Below are positions 8,618-16,786 of a DNA stretch of 64,000 bases, one piece after another. Within the stretch, counting starts at the first letter, position 1, and every line of letters begins with the position of its first letter. A program made the translations under genes and the position numbers. Below the pieces are notes generated by a model that made no database searches, had not been told where the DNA came from, and saw nothing but the letters and a program-made list of their open reading frames with translations. The DNA is from Psychrobacillus psychrodurans (GTDB lineage Bacteria > Bacillota > Bacilli > Bacillales_A > Planococcaceae). The stretch lies in assembly GCF_027563345.1 (NCBI RefSeq), contig NZ_JAMKBK010000007.1; one strand, 5' to 3'.

Positions 8618-8665
8618 AAAAAAGTAATCCATTTTTTGAGTTAGCACTCGGGATGGATTACTTTT
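8618..8665. terminator. probable terminator of the yvrJ-like gene
   Basis: AAAAGTAATCCAT and ATGGATTACTTTT are perfect inverted arms with a ~20-nt loop. T-rich flanks on both strands. Confidence 0.7.
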
Positions 8666-8798
8666 CACTTCTGTCATTTTCGTTAAAGAAAATCGTAGGT
8701 TCAGAGTGAAAATAAGCTTAACTTCCATTCTTAAAAAAGAGTTTTTTCTCTAGCAATTTATATAATCAACAGGATATCAGTTTCATCCATGTTACATG

Positions 8799-8963
8799 TT
8801 ACTTTCTTTTTTCAATGCTATTGTTAACAACATTTGCTATATTGTGAATGGTATTTTCTAGAGCGTCTATTTTATTTTCAAATCGATGCAATAAGTAAAT
8901 AGTGACTACAATGGGAAATCCAAAGTTTCCAATTAGTTGTACAATGTTTCCCTCGCCAATCAT
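8799..8963 (-). CDS. YvrJ-family small membrane protein
   Basis: A 54-residue frame reads MIGEGNIVQLIGNFGFPIVV, then TIYLLHRFENKIDALENTI and a charged C-terminus EKRK. A GGGGGAT site lies upstream of the ATG. One membrane helix (about residues 8-26), the GFPI motif and the LLHRFE(N)K(I)D pattern match the YvrJ family. Function of the family is unknown. It stands alone with its own terminator. Confidence 0.75.
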   Translation of the reverse strand: MIGEGNIVQLIGNFGFPIVVTIYLLHRFENKIDALENTIHNIANVVNNSIEKRK

Positions 8964-9412
8964 GCGTTATCCCCCTTTCTTTAATTTTTACCATTCCTTA
9001 AGCGTTGATATACCTGTTGAGTAAACCCCTTCGAATTGTATTCTAATGAGCTGACTTGTCCGAAAAGAGGAAAATCATCCATCAGTCTATTCCAAAATCA
9101 CCTTGGATTTAAATTAATTGATATTTATCATATTATACTAAATATTTAGTATTTTTAGAATAACTATAAGTTGGGAAACACGCTCTACTATCTTAGATTA
9201 TTAATACATATCTAATACTAATTTCTTAATTTAATGAAATTTTACTATATTTTAATAAAAATTGGATAAGTAAAAATCCTATATTCTACAACTTTCTACT
9301 ACTTATTATGCTTTTCAACCAAGTATCAGTCGTTTCAAGTCGAACGATTGAAAAAGGATATTTTGTTTTTTTCAAGAATTAGTACATTACTAATTCATAA
9401 GGGGTGAAGAAA
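8964..9412. other. intergenic region upstream of the HTH-TPR regulator
   Basis: About 450 nt, strongly AT-rich, no open frame with a ribosome binding site. The last 150 nt presumably hold the regulator promoter; no confident -35/-10 pair was picked. Confidence 0.4.
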
Positions 9413-10717
9413 ATGAGTAGTATAGGTCATATAATAAAATCGGAAAGATTAAACCAAAGTATGAAACAAACCACATTGGCCAAGGGAATCTGCTCTACAT
9501 CCTACTTAAGCAAAATAGAAAATAATTTAACTATTCCAAGTGACGAAGTAATAACGTTTTTACTTAAAAAACTAAATATAGAAATAGATCAAGTATCCAG
9601 TGAAAAGGAAAATAAAGTTATTGCATCGTTATCTGAACTGTACAAAATGGGAGTATTAAAAAGGGACAAAAAATTTATAAGAGAATCCTTGCAAAAATAC
9701 ACTAATAAAAATCAATATTTTTTACAACTAAATAATTATTATAATTATCACCTTTATCTATTTCGTCTCCTATTAATACTTGATGATAAGGAGGATAGCC
9801 TGCAATCCACCTATAACGTAATTGCAAAAATAAGAGATGGTATGGACGAGAAACAAAAGTTTATCATTAATCTAAACTTAGGACTTTATAGTTATTTGGA
9901 TGGAAATTATCAAGAAGCATTAAGTCGATTAGAGATGTCTTTAAGATTTATAAATAATGGTAAAAATGAAGAATGGGAAATAGCTGATTTTTATAATGTA
10001 CTAAGCTTAACTTACTCTAAATGCAATGAATTTTTTAATGCAATAAATTACGCTTCAAAATCATTACTTTTTTATAAAGACAATCTTTTATTTGAAAGAG
10101 CAATTGATAATTACATCGTTATAGGAATTGCACATAAAGAAATGAGAAAATTTCAAGAAGCAGAAAAGAACTATAATTTAGCGATGAAACTGGCAAAAGA
10201 TTATAAACTGATTAATTATGAGGAGGTGATTTATCAAAATCTAGGTTCATTGCATGCAATTCAGGGGAGCCATGAAAAAGCAATTGAATTTTATAAGCTT
10301 AGTTTAAAAATTAAAGAAGAGGATTGTAACGCTGAAGGTTATTTACTAACAATTCTATCTATTATAAAAGAGTACTCCAAACAGTCTGATCATGAACAGG
10401 TCCTCAAATGGTGTAAGAAAGGCTTAAATAAAATAGTAGAAGAAAAAACCTCTAGCGAAGAAAATAGTTCTTATTATTTTCACTTACAAATTTATATAAA
10501 TTACCACAATTTTAATGATGAACTAGAAATTGTATTAAAGGAAGCTATAAGTTATTTCGAAAAGGAACAGGATGAACGACATGTCCAAAAGTATTCCATT
10601 TTACTAGCAGACTACTTTTTTAAACATAATAAATTTAAAGCAGCAAGTTTATATTATCAAAAAGCAAATCAGTTTATTTTCAAACAAAAGTTTATTAATA
10701 ATTGGGAGGATTTATAA
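9413..10717 (+). CDS. HTH-TPR transcriptional regulator (RNPP/NprR-like peptide receptor)
   Basis: 434 residues from ATG 9413; AAGGGGTG lies 7-10 nt upstream, and the in-frame GTG three codons earlier overlaps that site. Residues ~5-60 are an Xre-type HTH (IGHIIKSERLNQSMKQTTLA, then STSYLSKIENN), typical of PlcR/NprR. The rest is helical with TPR units, clearest in FQEAEKNYNLAMKLAK and HEKAIEFYKLSLKIK. Length is close to NprR. A 43-residue exported pro-peptide gene follows after 1 nt, its ribosome binding site inside this gene. By analogy the TPR domain binds the re-imported mature peptide. Targets are not evident. Confidence 0.85.
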   Translation: MSSIGHIIKSERLNQSMKQTTLAKGICSTSYLSKIENNLTIPSDEVITFLLKKLNIEIDQVSSEKENKVIASLSELYKMGVLKRDKKFIRESLQKYTNKNQYFLQLNNYYNYHLYLFRLLLILDDKEDSLQSTYNVIAKIRDGMDEKQKFIINLNLGLYSYLDGNYQEALSRLEMSLRFINNGKNEEWEIADFYNVLSLTYSKCNEFFNAINYASKSLLFYKDNLLFERAIDNYIVIGIAHKEMRKFQEAEKNYNLAMKLAKDYKLINYEEVIYQNLGSLHAIQGSHEKAIEFYKLSLKIKEEDCNAEGYLLTILSIIKEYSKQSDHEQVLKWCKKGLNKIVEEKTSSEENSSYYFHLQIYINYHNFNDELEIVLKEAISYFEKEQDERHVQKYSILLADYFFKHNKFKAASLYYQKANQFIFKQKFINNWEDL

Positions 10718-10718
10718 A

Positions 10719-10850
10719 ATGAAAAAAAAGATAATATTGTTAACTCTATCAAGTATTGTTGTCCTGTCTTTGAGCTTTACAATAAACACAAAGCAAATAA
10801 GTGAAAACGAACTTCCTAGACCTACATCAATAGGGAATTCATATATTTAA
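10719..10850 (+). CDS. putative quorum-sensing signal pro-peptide
   Basis: 43 codons: MKKKIILLTLSSIVVLSLSF followed by TINTKQISENELPRPTSIGN and SYI. Three lysines plus a hydrophobic core form a Sec-type signal; the remaining ~20 polar residues would be the exported part, whose C-terminal end is the likely source of a short signal. GGGAGGA (10704-10710) sits 8 nt before the ATG. One nt separates it from the receptor stop, and a terminator follows at 10919. Size, layout and position match Phr/PapR/NprX-type pro-peptides. The peptide sequence itself is not one I recognise. Confidence 0.7.
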   Translation: MKKKIILLTLSSIVVLSLSFTINTKQISENELPRPTSIGNSYI

Positions 10851-10918
10851 AATTAGCTGCTCGACAAGCTCAAGAGGTCAATTCGTTGGAACTATCCACT
10901 CAAGCTAAGCAGAGATTT

Positions 10919-10955
10919 AAAAACCGGCCATCCAAATAGATAGCCGGTTTTATTG
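10919..10955 (+). terminator. terminator of the receptor/pro-peptide unit
   Basis: AAACCGGC...GCCGGTTT with T-rich tail TATTG, 70 nt after the pro-peptide stop. Confidence 0.7.
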
Positions 10956-10965
10956 TTTACAGTTA

Positions 10966-11151
10966 TTATGTTGAACTTCCTTTACCCCAAATAGCGCAAA
11001 TTTCATAATAATGTTTGTGACCCAGAACACTCCATCGGTGGTACTTGAAGAAAGCTTGAACAGGCTTTACTTTATCACCGATTGCTGCGATGCCTAATCC
11101 GAATAATACTGAGAAGAAAGTAGTTGGAGGCAATACTCCTGCTGCAATCAC
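10966..11151 (-). pseudogene. remnant of a GltP/GltT-type dicarboxylate/glutamate symporter
   Basis: The minus-strand frame gives TTFFSVLFGLGIAAIGDKVK then PVQAFFK, a recognisable internal block of sodium/proton-glutamate symporters. After that the match continues only in another frame as DGVFWVTNIIMKFALFGVK. So one frameshift near 11050 and loss of both ends leave about 60 of ~420 residues. It lies 3' of a GlnK/GlnL-type two-component system, suggesting the system once regulated this transporter (inference). Confidence 0.7.
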
Positions 11152-11184
11152 TTAAATATTTACGGAAGCAACTTAATCATAAGT

Positions 11185-12063
11185 CTATTTATAATTTTCA
11201 AGTACTTCTAAATAGAGTGCTTGAAGAAATTTTTTAATATTTACCTTTACTTTAGAAGAGTTTAACTTATCCTCAACTATTTCTATTGATAACTTTCGAA
11301 TTTCTTGAAAATCGAAATATCGTGGTGCGTAATGTTCAAATTCTGGAGTGGTATAGTCAATTGCCCCAAGTGTAGCTAAATGTTGCATAGCTAATAATAT
11401 CGTTCTTCGTAGTCGCTGTTCAATCGCCTTCATTTCTTTTTTAATATCCTCCGCGTCCAGTTTCATGGCAAGCGATTCATATATATCTTTTAAGGATGGA
11501 AATGTATTTAAAGGATTATTTTGCTGAATAAGTATTTCCACTATTGAGATTAGATCATTACTTCCTATTTCACCCACTATCCCCATGCCACTTAGCTTTG
11601 AGCTAACCATCTCTCTAACACTTTGCTTTTTTAGCACTGGTTTTAATGGAACGATATTTGCTAAGGAATCTTTTATTGCCAATAAAGAATCCTTCAATTG
11701 AAATTGTTCTGTTATTTTCGTTAATATACTCTGAACCTCAACACGATTAATGGGCTTATGTATAAAAAATTCAATACCTTTTATATATGCTTCTCCTACC
11801 ATCTCTTTATTGACGACTTGAGAAATCATTATGAATTGCCCTTTAAATCCCGTGTTTTTCAATTGTTCAATCGTTTCAAGTCCATCTAATTTGGGCATTA
11901 GAAAATCGATGAGAACAACATCTGGTTCTGTTGTGAGAATGGGTGATATACATTCCCCCCCATTTTCCGCTTCGCCAATAACTAACCCCAACTCTCCCTC
12001 TGTTATAATTTTTTTAAGCATCAATCTGCTAGCTGCATCATCATCTACAATATAATATCGCAG
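11185..12063 (-). CDS. GlnL/YcbB-type response regulator
   Basis: 292 residues if translation begins at CTG 12063; the receiver then starts LRYYIVDDDAASRLMLKKII, exactly where family members begin. No ATG, GTG or TTG exists between the upstream in-frame stop and this point, while AGGGAGGA lies just before the CTG; the first ATG (12024) would remove the acidic pocket. Receiver aspartate in VVLIDFLMPKLDG; the C-terminal half resembles the YcbB DNA-binding domain. Partner of the kinase at 12074, whose stop is 10 nt upstream. In B. subtilis GlnKL activates glutamine uptake and use. Confidence 0.8.
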   Translation of the reverse strand: MRYYIVDDDAASRLMLKKIITEGELGLVIGEAENGGECISPILTTEPDVVLIDFLMPKLDGLETIEQLKNTGFKGQFIMISQVVNKEMVGEAYIKGIEFFIHKPINRVEVQSILTKITEQFQLKDSLLAIKDSLANIVPLKPVLKKQSVREMVSSKLSGMGIVGEIGSNDLISIVEILIQQNNPLNTFPSLKDIYESLAMKLDAEDIKKEMKAIEQRLRRTILLAMQHLATLGAIDYTTPEFEHYAPRYFDFQEIRKLSIEIVEDKLNSSKVKVNIKKFLQALYLEVLENYK

Positions 12064-12073
12064 TGTTCCTCCC

Positions 12074-13333
12074 TCACCTTCTTAAGTTTTTTGTTGGAAT
12101 ATTAATATTGAAAACAACACCATTTTCAAGAGATTCAATTAGTATATTCCCTTCCAATATATGTACAATTTCTTGAGTGTGGGATAGCCCAATACCTGTT
12201 GCAGCTACTCCCTGATCATTAAACTTAGTCGTATAGCCTGGTTCAAATACAATTGCTTGATCTTCCTGTGAGATACCTTCGCCAGTATCTCGAATAACAA
12301 ACCATATATTTTGAGACTCCTCATACACATTTATATTAATTTCTCCGTTAATTAAAATTGCTTCCACTGCATTCGCAACCACATTATTCAATAATGCCAA
12401 TAATGGAACTTGCTTCTCTGTTTCAAAATCAATTGAAATAGCAGAATGAATGGCAACTTGCTTTTTTAGCAATTCACTATATTTTTCATTGGCATGAATA
12501 ACAAGTTCGAGTACCTCTGAGAGAAAGTAATACTCTCCCCTTTTTGTCTTTGTAATTTTCTCCATTCCCGCCAAAATACGTTGTGAATCCTTTTTCACCT
12601 CATGGATTTCCTGTGCAATATGAAGTGCTTGGACACTTAAAGAATGATATTCATGTTTTTTTAGCTGACGATATAAATCATAGCTAGATGCAGTAATTTG
12701 TTCAATATGATTCATCGATTTCTGTAAATAGAGTGTTTCTGCGTATAGATTTGAGCCAACCTTCAGCATCTCCCGCATACGCTTGTTATGTTCCATTATT
12801 GTAATTGAACTATATAAGCCCACTACAAAATAGCTTCGAAAAATGGCTACTAACGCGAGTAATACCCATTCTCGAAACTCAAAACTCACATGATTTAATA
12901 ATAAATAACGAACAAAATACTCCATACTATTCGCCGTAAACTCGAGTACTGTAGCAATCGCACCAAGTAAAAGAGGTGCAGTTTTAAATCTATCTATCGG
13001 TATAACACTTAAACCAACTGCAAATAGAAAATAAAACAAAAATGCTGGCAAATGATTTTCGAGAACCCACCAAAAAGGGTTACTAGTAAATAACATATCT
13101 TCTCCGATTCGTACTACCACAACAGCAACTCCTGTTAAAAAACCAGTGAAGATAATCGAAGCTGGTTGAAATATTAACAGAAGAAAGAAAAAAGCAGCAC
13201 TCCCTAAACCAAAACGGAAATCCTCTCCATTAAAAGGAATAACTTTAAACTCACTAGCAATTACAGTGATTAAAATTGTTATAATCAGAGCACTCCATTT
13301 GTTGGAGGCTAATTGATGTCGCTTAAAAAACAT
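12074..13333 (-). CDS. GlnK/YcbA-type sensor histidine kinase
   Basis: 419 residues. The N-terminal ~190 residues contain about six membrane segments with short loops, so the sensor domain is membrane-embedded. A cytoplasmic helix follows with IAQEIHEVKKDSQRIL (probable phospho-acceptor His), then an ATPase domain with N-box NNVVANAVEAIL, G1 RDTGEGIS and G2 GIGLSHTQEIV. Overall layout and N-terminus match B. subtilis GlnK. It shares a unit with the response regulator at 11185. The signal is likely glutamine or glutamate (family-based). Confidence 0.85.
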   Translation of the reverse strand: MFFKRHQLASNKWSALIITILITVIASEFKVIPFNGEDFRFGLGSAAFFFLLLIFQPASIIFTGFLTGVAVVVVRIGEDMLFTSNPFWWVLENHLPAFLFYFLFAVGLSVIPIDRFKTAPLLLGAIATVLEFTANSMEYFVRYLLLNHVSFEFREWVLLALVAIFRSYFVVGLYSSITIMEHNKRMREMLKVGSNLYAETLYLQKSMNHIEQITASSYDLYRQLKKHEYHSLSVQALHIAQEIHEVKKDSQRILAGMEKITKTKRGEYYFLSEVLELVIHANEKYSELLKKQVAIHSAISIDFETEKQVPLLALLNNVVANAVEAILINGEININVYEESQNIWFVIRDTGEGISQEDQAIVFEPGYTTKFNDQGVAATGIGLSHTQEIVHILEGNILIESLENGVVFNINIPTKNLRR

Positions 13334-13470
13334 AAAACTCTCCCGTATGGATGTATTTAATAGTATGAGTATAACATTTTAAGGTCAACTATAAACGATG
13401 GGCACATAAGGAACGTTGTATTTTCTATACTTTCAAAACATACTAATATATAGTGAAATTAGGTGATAAT

Positions 13471-14232
13471 ATGAAGATAAAAATGTATGTAAACAATGAA
13501 AAGATAATTGCAGGGATGACAATGAAGGATAGAGATGAATTAGAACAAGGCAATATGGCTCTACATGTATGTATAAATCCAGAGCACGTTCTAGAAAACC
13601 GAAAAAAATTAGCCACTTCTTTATCTAGTAAGATCGATAATTTCGTTTGTGCCAATCAAACTCATAGTGTTCATTTTCATCGAGTAGGATTGACAGACAA
13701 AGGGCATGGGGCCATTACTAAAGATACAGCTATAGCCGATACTGATGCCTTGTATACTTTTGAACCAAATATTGTTCTATCTAGCTTTACTGCGGATTGT
13801 GTTCCAGTTATCTTTTACAATAAGATGAATGGTATAATTGGTGTCATTCATTCGGGTTGGCAAGGAACTATTAAAGAAATCACCCCCAAGTTGTTGAAAC
13901 ACTTAAAAGAGGTGGAAAATTGTAATCCAAGTGACTTCCACGTGCAAATAGGAGCTGCACTAAGCCAAGAGAAATTCGAAGTCGATGAAGATGTCTATAT
14001 AAAATTTGACAACTTGGGCTATGCCAATGACTTTATGTATTATAAGGAATCTACTAATAAATATCATATTGACAATCAGTTGACCGTGAAAAAGCAATGC
14101 GAACTTGCTGGAATCCCCTCTGAACAAATTACAATAGATCCTACCTGCACATTTAAAAGCCCAGATGGTTTCTCTTATCGAGAGGATAAACAAGCCGGAC
14201 GGCATTTAAGCTTTATTGTGAGAAAAGAGTAG
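13471..14232 (+). CDS. pgeF: peptidoglycan editing factor / YfiH-type laccase-domain protein
   Basis: 253 residues from ATG 13471, placed after AGGTGAT; an in-frame GTG six codons earlier overlaps that site. Motifs NQTHSVHFH, SFTADCVPVIFYN and HSGWQGT supply the Cu/Zn-binding His and Cys residues of the YfiH/PgeF family. In other bacteria the protein removes wrongly placed residues from peptidoglycan precursors and has purine-nucleoside phosphorolysis or oxidase activity in vitro. Not in the usual ylm division cluster here, so it may be a second copy. Confidence 0.85.
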   Translation: MKIKMYVNNEKIIAGMTMKDRDELEQGNMALHVCINPEHVLENRKKLATSLSSKIDNFVCANQTHSVHFHRVGLTDKGHGAITKDTAIADTDALYTFEPNIVLSSFTADCVPVIFYNKMNGIIGVIHSGWQGTIKEITPKLLKHLKEVENCNPSDFHVQIGAALSQEKFEVDEDVYIKFDNLGYANDFMYYKESTNKYHIDNQLTVKKQCELAGIPSEQITIDPTCTFKSPDGFSYREDKQAGRHLSFIVRKE

Positions 14233-14239
14233 TCATCTG

Positions 14240-14267
14240 AAAAGCACATCGATTTCGATGTGCTTTT
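14240..14267. terminator. bidirectional terminator, pgeF / adaB
   Basis: AAAAGCACATCGA and TCGATGTGCTTTT form a 13-bp perfect hairpin between converging genes. Confidence 0.85.
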
Positions 14268-14286
14268 ACTTATTCCCAGTTTTCTT

Positions 14287-14775
14287 TTAAAACCTCTTAT
14301 TTTTAACCTTCTGCTCATGCTGAAGTAACCATTCTTTTCTCCAAAGTCCTCCGGCATAGCCTGTTAACTTTCCATTTGTCCCAATTATTCGATGACAAGG
14401 TACTACTATAGTTAACTTGTTCCTACCATTTGCACTTCCTACCGCACGTATAGCTTTTTCATTTCCTATTGAAATCGCAATATCTTTATAAGACCCAGTT
14501 TTGGCATAGGAGATACTTTTTAGAGCATTCCATACAGATTTTTGGAATATTGTCCCATTCATTACATAAGGAAAGGTAAATTCATGAAGCTCCCCTTTAA
14601 AGTACTCATCTATTTGAACTAGACAATCCTTTAGGACTTGAGGAGTCTCCTCCTGCACCTTATTTTCCATTTCTTCTCTTTCTACAAACAGAATAGAACT
14701 TATGGCTTGATCTGTCCCTATTATCTCTAAAATTCCAATTGGTGACTTGTAGTCTAGTGTATATAATTTATCCAT
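14287..14775 (-). CDS. adaB: methylated-DNA-protein-cysteine methyltransferase
   Basis: 162 residues. Active site PCHRI with acceptor Cys127, preceded by the recognition-helix region GSANGRNKLTIVVP. It removes alkyl groups from O6-methylguanine by irreversible transfer to Cys127. It overlaps the 3' end of adaA by 8 nt, the same adaA-adaB pairing known in B. subtilis. Could equally be named ogt. Confidence 0.93.
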   Translation of the reverse strand: MDKLYTLDYKSPIGILEIIGTDQAISSILFVEREEMENKVQEETPQVLKDCLVQIDEYFKGELHEFTFPYVMNGTIFQKSVWNALKSISYAKTGSYKDIAISIGNEKAIRAVGSANGRNKLTIVVPCHRIIGTNGKLTGYAGGLWRKEWLLQHEQKVKNKRF

Positions 14776-15355
14776 CTAACTCATCCTTACCTGTTTGTTT
14801 TCTATACTCACTTGGAGAGCAGTTTTGTAAACACCGAAAAATTTTATAAAAATTTGAAGGACTTTGAAACCCAGTTTCATAGCAAATCTCCAAGTTAGTT
14901 AAGTCGGTATTTTTCAATAGATAGACTGCTTTATCAATTCGGATTTTTTCTAAATAGCTACGCGGTGTTTCCCTAGTTTCCTCTTTAAATAATCGTTCCA
15001 AATAATACGGACTTAGCCCAACATGATTTGCGATATGCTGTAACTCTAGCTTTTGTTTATAATGATTGACTAAGAAGCTAATAACATCTTGTACAACTTC
15101 TATATTAGGCGAGTGTTCTACCTCTGGTTTACATCTTTTACACGCACGATATCCCGCTTTTTCAACTTCTAGAATATCCTGATAAAATTCAACGTTTTTC
15201 ATCTTTGGCTTTCTCGATCTGCAGGAAGGACGGCAATATATTTTTGTCGTTTTTACTGCGGTATAAAATAAACCATCATATAATCGATCGCAGGCAATAA
15301 TTTTCTCCCACATTTCCTCGAAGGAAAAATGAATGGTATCCGTCAAAATATGCAC
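14768..15355 (-). CDS. adaA: Ada-type methylphosphotriester repair protein and transcriptional activator
   Basis: 195 residues. The N-terminal Ada zinc domain has Cys41, Cys45, Cys72 and Cys75 (YCRPSCRSRKP, ACKRCKPE), Cys41 being the methyl acceptor. The C-terminal AraC-type HTH contains HVGLSPYYLERLFKEETRET and FQSPSNFYKIFR. Methylation of the Cys turns it into an activator of the alkylation response, including its own operon. The split arrangement (AdaA without the methyltransferase domain, AdaB separate) is the Bacillus form. Confidence 0.93.
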   Translation of the reverse strand: MHILTDTIHFSFEEMWEKIIACDRLYDGLFYTAVKTTKIYCRPSCRSRKPKMKNVEFYQDILEVEKAGYRACKRCKPEVEHSPNIEVVQDVISFLVNHYKQKLELQHIANHVGLSPYYLERLFKEETRETPRSYLEKIRIDKAVYLLKNTDLTNLEICYETGFQSPSNFYKIFRCLQNCSPSEYRKQTGKDELDG

Positions 15356-15407
15356 CGTCCTTTTTTGATATCTTGTAATTCATTCTATCAATAGTTCTAT
15401 AATACCG

Positions 15408-15432
15408 CGACCTCATTCTTGCTCTTATGGTC
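15408..15432 (+). repeat. dispersed 25-nt repeat, copy 1
   Basis: Matches 23697-23721 at 24 of 25 positions (CGACCTCATTCTTGC core, then CTTATGGTC). Located upstream of adaA in otherwise featureless intergenic DNA. Confidence 0.6.
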
Positions 15433-15528
15433 GGAAGAATGACTAGACCTTCGTATTAACTCCTCACTTTTTGAGGATTAGTTTCATATACTTTTATGAT
15501 TAGTTTTTTATCGAAAGGTGGGAACGAC

Positions 15529-16719
15529 ATGGAAGTATACGTTAGATCCGGGGACTCGGTTTGGTATTATAGCCAATTATTCAAGATTCCTTTTAAACTT
15601 ATTATTGATTCTAACCGAGATATTAATCCACAAATACTTTCGGTAGGTGTGCGTATTCAAATTCCAGGATACGTTACTATAGATTATCAAATTGTATCTG
15701 GGGACTCCTTATGGGCTATTGCTAGTAGTAGAAATCTTCCGCTAGATGCACTTCTTCTCGTCAACCCTACTCTCAATCCAACACGTCTACAAATCGGACA
15801 GACAATTAAAGTTCCTGTAAGAGTTACATGGAGAATTGTGAATGGAAAACAAAATTATGATTACAGTACGATGATAAATAACATTAGGCAATTACAAACT
15901 GTTTATCCATTCTTACAGGTATCCTCCATTGGTACTTCAGTTGTAAATCGACAAATACCCGAAATCTTAATAGGTAGTGGAGAAAAAAGAGTCCATTACA
16001 ATGCTTCTTTTCATGCGAATGAATGGATTACGACACCTGTTCTATTAACTTTTTTAAATGATTACGCATTATCGGTAACTAACCAAACTCCTATTCGAGG
16101 GCTTGATACATTTCCGTTGTATTTACAAACTTCCTTGTCCATAGTTCCAATGGTTAATCCTGATGGAGTGGATCTTGTACTAAATGGTATTCCTGAGGAA
16201 AGCCCTTGGGGAAGTAGAGTAATTGAATGGAACGATGGCATCTCTGATTTTTCTGGATGGAAAGCCAATATTCGTGGAGTTGATTTAAATGATCAATTTC
16301 CTGCGAAATGGGATTTAGAAAGAGCACGAAATCCCAAATCTCCGGGTCCTAGAGATTATGGTGGGGAAAGCCCATTATCGGAACCAGAATCAATTGCAAT
16401 TGCTGACTTAACAAAGAGACGTGATTTTGCAAGAGTATTAGCATTTCACACACAAGGAAAAGTTATTTATTGGGGATTTGATAACCTCGAACCACCAGAG
16501 TCTGAAGCAATGGTGGCTGAGTTTAGTAGAGTCAGTGGATACGAGCCTGTACAGACCATTGATAGCTACGCTGGCTATAAAGATTGGTTTATCCAGGATT
16601 GGCGCAGACCTGGCTTTACAGTCGAACTTGGCACAGGAACAAATCCGCTGCCACTCTCTCAATTTGATGAAATCTATGAAGAAGCATTGGGAATATTCTT
16701 GGCAGGACTGTATGTATAA
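15529..16719 (+). CDS. LysM/M14 gamma-D-glutamyl-(L)-meso-diaminopimelate endopeptidase
   Basis: 396 residues from ATG 15529 (MEVYVRSGDSVWYYSQLF), chosen over an ATG 11 codons upstream because GGTGGG lies 6 nt before it and no signal peptide is expected. Two LysM repeats (about 2-46 and 51-97) bind peptidoglycan. The M14 carboxypeptidase-like domain (about 105-396) has zinc ligands His162/Glu165 in HANEW, a later His in AFHTQG, and catalytic Glu in VELGTG. Size and order match endopeptidase I of Lysinibacillus sphaericus, which cuts spore or cell-wall peptides. No export signal, as in that enzyme. Confidence 0.88.
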   Translation: MEVYVRSGDSVWYYSQLFKIPFKLIIDSNRDINPQILSVGVRIQIPGYVTIDYQIVSGDSLWAIASSRNLPLDALLLVNPTLNPTRLQIGQTIKVPVRVTWRIVNGKQNYDYSTMINNIRQLQTVYPFLQVSSIGTSVVNRQIPEILIGSGEKRVHYNASFHANEWITTPVLLTFLNDYALSVTNQTPIRGLDTFPLYLQTSLSIVPMVNPDGVDLVLNGIPEESPWGSRVIEWNDGISDFSGWKANIRGVDLNDQFPAKWDLERARNPKSPGPRDYGGESPLSEPESIAIADLTKRRDFARVLAFHTQGKVIYWGFDNLEPPESEAMVAEFSRVSGYEPVQTIDSYAGYKDWFIQDWRRPGFTVELGTGTNPLPLSQFDEIYEEALGIFLAGLYV

Positions 16720-16730
16720 AACTTAAAGAC

Positions 16731-16776
16731 AAAGCCGGAAGGAGGTGCTGATCTCTAACACCTTTTTACGGCTTTA
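16731..16776 (+). terminator. terminator after the LysM/M14 gene
   Basis: AAAGCCG...CGGCTTT stem containing a nested GGTG/CACC hairpin, between converging genes. Confidence 0.65.
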
Positions 16777-16786
16777 TTTGGTTGAC

